A stretch of DNA of 64,000 nt from Mesorhizobium sp. ZC-5. Lineage in GTDB: Bacteria > Pseudomonadota > Alphaproteobacteria > Rhizobiales > Rhizobiaceae. Of the stretch, positions 61,822-64,000 are shown piece by piece. The first letter of the stretch is position 1, and every line of letters begins with the position of its first letter. The notes beneath the pieces were generated by a model, which saw only the letters and a list, made by a program, of their open reading frames with translations, made no database searches and was not told the origin of the DNA. Location of the stretch: positions 523,001 through 587,000 of the forward strand of contig NZ_JAOWPT010000001.1 of NCBI RefSeq assembly GCF_025753855.1, read 5' to 3'. The position numbers were made by a program, and so were the translations under genes.

Positions 61822-62832
61822 TCAGGCGATGGTCTTGCCGAAAGCCGCCGTGGTGTCGGCCATGCGGTTCGAAAAGCCCCACTCGTTGTCGTACCACGAC
61901 AGCACCGAGACGAAATTACCTTCCATGACCTTGGTCTGGTCGAGCGCGACGGTCGAGGAATGCGGATCGTGATTGAAGTCGATCGAGACATTCGGGTGCG
62001 TCGTGAACGACATCACGCCCTTCAGCTTGCCCTTCGACGCGGCAATCACCGCGTCGTTGATCTCCTGCGCCGTGGTCGCCCGCTTGGCGATGAACTTGAA
62101 ATCGACCAGCGAGACGTTCGGCGTCGGCACGCGGATGGAGATGCCGTCGAGCTTGCCCTTCAGTTCCGGTAGCACGAGGCCGATTGCCTTGGCCGCGCCC
62201 GTCGAGGTCGGGATCTGCGACAGCGCCGCGGCGCGGGCGCGGTAGAGATCCTTGTGCATCGTGTCCAGCGTCGGCTGGTCGCCGGTGTAGGAGTGGATGG
62301 TCGTCATCATGCCTTTTTCGATGCCGACCGTTTCGTGCATCACCGCGGCGAGCGGTGCCAGGCAGTTGGTCGTGCAGGAGGCATTGGAGACGACGACGTG
62401 ATCCTTGGTGATCTTGTCGTGGTTGATGCCGTAGACGACCGTGAGGTCGGCGCCGTCGGCCGGAGCCGACACGAGGACGCGCTTGGCGCCGGCGGTAAGA
62501 TGCGCCGAGGCCTTGTCCTTCGAGGTGAATATGCCGGTGCACTCCAGCGCGATGTCGACGCCGAGTTCTTTCCATGGCAGCTGTGCGGGATCCTTGATCG
62601 CGGTGACCTTGAACTTCTCCTTGCCGATGCTGATGGAGTCGCCGTCGACGGTCACTTCGTGCGGGAACCTGCCGTGCACGCTGTCGAAACGCAGCAGATG
62701 CGCGTTGGTTTCGACCGGACCCAGATCATTGACGGCAACGACGTCGATGTCCTTGCGGCCCGATTCATAGATCGCACGCACGATGTTACGGCCGATACGG
62801 CCAAATCCGTTGATGGCAATTCTGACTGTCAT
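61822..62832 (-). CDS. gap: glyceraldehyde-3-phosphate dehydrogenase
   Basis: A 336-residue type [26 protein letters not shown] at the NAD site, [15 protein letters not shown] with the catalytic Cys (about residue 155), and [20 protein letters not shown] before [14 protein letters not shown]. In proteobacteria this type works with NAD. It is the second gene from the right of the tkt-gap block and is preceded by a gap of 257 bases from tkt. Confidence 0.97.
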   Translation of the reverse strand: MTVRIAINGFGRIGRNIVRAIYESGRKDIDVVAVNDLGPVETNAHLLRFDSVHGRFPHEVTVDGDSISIGKEKFKVTAIKDPAQLPWKELGVDIALECTGIFTSKDKASAHLTAGAKRVLVSAPADGADLTVVYGINHDKITKDHVVVSNASCTTNCLAPLAAVMHETVGIEKGMMTTIHSYTGDQPTLDTMHKDLYRARAAALSQIPTSTGAAKAIGLVLPELKGKLDGISIRVPTPNVSLVDFKFIAKRATTAQEINDAVIAASKGKLKGVMSFTTHPNVSIDFNHDPHSSTVALDQTKVMEGNFVSVLSWYDNEWGFSNRMADTTAAFGKTIA

Positions 62833-63041
62833 GTGTCCGTTCTCCTTGAGAGCAAGAAAGGCGCGCTGGTCACGCGAGGCTTAAGACATGCGGCTCGAGG
62901 GCCCGTATAGGGACCAAGCCATCAAAACCGGAGCAGCGCTTCATAGCGGCGGCGGCACCAAGAATCCAGCCGCTCCAGCGACATTCAGGAAGGCGCCGAC
63001 GGTACCAGCGGCACCTAATCGTTTAAGCCGCCACAATAGGC

Positions 63042-63074
63042 CCGCGGCTGCGTCCAAATGCCCCGCAGCCGCGG
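63042..63074. repeat. 11-bp inverted repeat between tkt and gap
   Basis: CCGCGGCTGCG (63042-63052) and CGCAGCCGCGG (63064-63074) around an 11-base loop, 15 bases past the tkt stop on the minus strand. Possible end of the tkt message; no T-run. Confidence 0.6.
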
Positions 63075-63089
63075 CAAGACGACAACCAC

Positions 63090-64000
63090 CTATTTGTGCA
63101 GGCGCTTCTCCCCGGCCTTTGCCGCGGCGTCGGCGGTGATGCCGAAATGCGGGTAGAGCTGCTCGATCGTGCCCGAGGCGCCAAAACCGTCCATGCCGAT
63201 GAAGATGCCGTCGGTACCGATGAAATGATCCCAGCCCTGCCGGATGCCGGCTTCGATAGCGATCTTGAGCGGCGCATCGCCGATGGTCTTCTTGCGGTAT
63301 TCGGCGCTCTGCTTGTCGAACAGTTCGAAACAGGGAACCGAAACGACGCGGGTCGGATGGCCATGTGCCTGCAACTTGTCGCGGGCCGCCAGCGCAATCT
63401 CCACTTCCGAGCCGGACGCGAAGATCGTCACCGCGGCCTTGCCGTCGGCCGATGCCAGTTCGTAGGCGCCCTTGCCGCAAAGGTTTTCGGTAACGTATTC
63501 GGCGCGCACCGCAGGCAGGTTCTGGCGGGTCAATGCCAGCGTCGACGGCGTCTTTTCCGACTCCAGCGCCAACTGCCAGCATTCCGCCGCCTCGGTGGCG
63601 TCAGCGGGGCGGAAGACGTTGTGGTTGGGGATGGCGCGCAGCGCGGCCAGATGCTCGACCGGCTGGTGCGTCGGGCCGTCCTCGCCGAGGCCGATGGAAT
63701 CGTGCGTCATCACGAATATCGAGCGGATGCCCATCAGCGAGGCAAGCCGCATCGCCGGGCGGGCGTAGTCGGAGAAGCAGAGGAAGGTGCCGCCATAGGG
63801 CACAATGCCGCCGTGCAGGGCCAGCCCGTTCATCGCCGCCGCCATGCCGTGCTCGCGAATGCCGTAATGGACATAGCGCTGGCCGTAGTCGTCAGGCGTG
63901 ATGTTCTTGGTCTGGCTGGTCTTGGTGTTGTTGGAGCCGGTCAGATCGGCCGAGCCGCCGATCGTCTCCGGCACGATGCCGTTGATGACTTCGAGTGCCA
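63090..64000 (-). CDS. tkt: transketolase, C-terminal part (cut by window edge)
   Basis: About 300 residues are visible, the 3' end of a transketolase of normally about 660. [38 protein letters not shown] (the conserved substrate-binding HGIREH-type segment), [21 protein letters not shown], and the C-terminal [15 protein letters not shown] give the pyrimidine and C-terminal domains. The thiamine-diphosphate PP domain is beyond the right edge. It transfers two-carbon units in the pentose-phosphate pathway. Confidence 0.96.
   Translation of the reverse strand, partial: ALEVINGIVPETIGGSADLTGSNNTKTSQTKNITPDDYGQRYVHYGIREHGMAAAMNGLALHGGIVPYGGTFLCFSDYARPAMRLASLMGIRSIFVMTHDSIGLGEDGPTHQPVEHLAALRAIPNHNVFRPADATEAAECWQLALESEKTPSTLALTRQNLPAVRAEYVTENLCGKGAYELASADGKAAVTIFASGSEVEIALAARDKLQAHGHPTRVVSVPCFELFDKQSAEYRKKTIGDAPLKIAIEAGIRQGWDHFIGTDGIFIGMDGFGASGTIEQLYPHFGITADAAAKAGEKRLHK

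Noticed and set aside
1-64000. CRISPR array, insertion sequence or prophage
   Set aside because: No regularly spaced repeats, no transposase, integrase or phage structural gene was seen; repeats found are short palindromes or tandem units only.

Overview
The window looks like chromosome from an alphaproteobacterium of the order Rhizobiales (Hyphomicrobiales), most probably Mesorhizobium or a close Phyllobacteriaceae relative. This is inferred from the high GC content and GCC/GGC-rich codon use, and from order-typical genes: gapR (DUF2312), trcR (DUF1013), two DUF1127 proteins, two YdcH-like DUF465 proteins, zinc-free L31 and L36, an ssrS-fcl pair and a tkt-gap-pgk-fba glycolytic cluster. I found no rRNA, tRNA, CRISPR array, transposase, integrase or prophage. 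Nearly every gene is intact; only the transketolase gene at the right edge is cut by the window.

Layout. 0.2-10.9 kb: OpgC- and TauE-type membrane proteins, a ThiE-like protein, a SEL1-repeat protein, efp, a SuhB-like phosphatase, a hemolysin-III family protein, a MotA/ExbB-like plus MotB/OmpA-like pair, and an M32 carboxypeptidase. 11-24.3 kb: an ABC half-transporter, rpmE with a hairpin leader, ddl, a selenoprotein-W-like protein overlapping yebC, a penicillin-acylase family enzyme, an ArsR/SRPBCC/VOC operon, a TerC family protein, a YmdB-like phosphoesterase, and fcl with a 6S RNA gene just upstream. 24.5-35.4 kb: a moxR-imm11-GNAT-VWA cluster in which an orphan immunity-like gene is wedged, then msrB, gapR, N-formylglutamate amidohydrolase, a DUF1036 gene coupled to pyk, and rpmJ. 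35.5-45.2 kb: a divergent quinone-reductase/TetR pair, a DJ-1 protein, purEK, divergent DUF465 genes, MFS-arsR, a PIG3-type oxidoreductase and a DUF1127 gene. 45.6-54.2 kb: a phytase-esterase-like secreted protein preceded by Pho-box-like repeats, trcR, a TetR-controlled NmrA/DUF1772 pair with a 46-bp nested palindrome, and a small regulatory/detoxification cluster carrying two copies of one inverted-repeat operator. 54.3-64 kb: a PrpE-type acyl-CoA synthetase, an SGNH hydrolase, then class I fba, pgk, a K+/H+ antiporter gene, gap and tkt, all on the minus strand.

Functional themes are central carbon metabolism (pyk, fba, pgk, gap, tkt), folate and purine metabolism (fcl, purEK), and stress or detoxification modules each paired with a local regulator (ArsR, TetR, WYL). 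The best leads outside the protein-coding genes are the 6S RNA, the shared operator CTnCTGACA-N6-TGTCAGnAG at two sites about 0.9 kb apart, the TetR palindrome, the Pho-box-like triple repeat, and the orphan Imm11-like gene that overlaps its downstream neighbour. I did not find a convincing wholly new multi-gene system.
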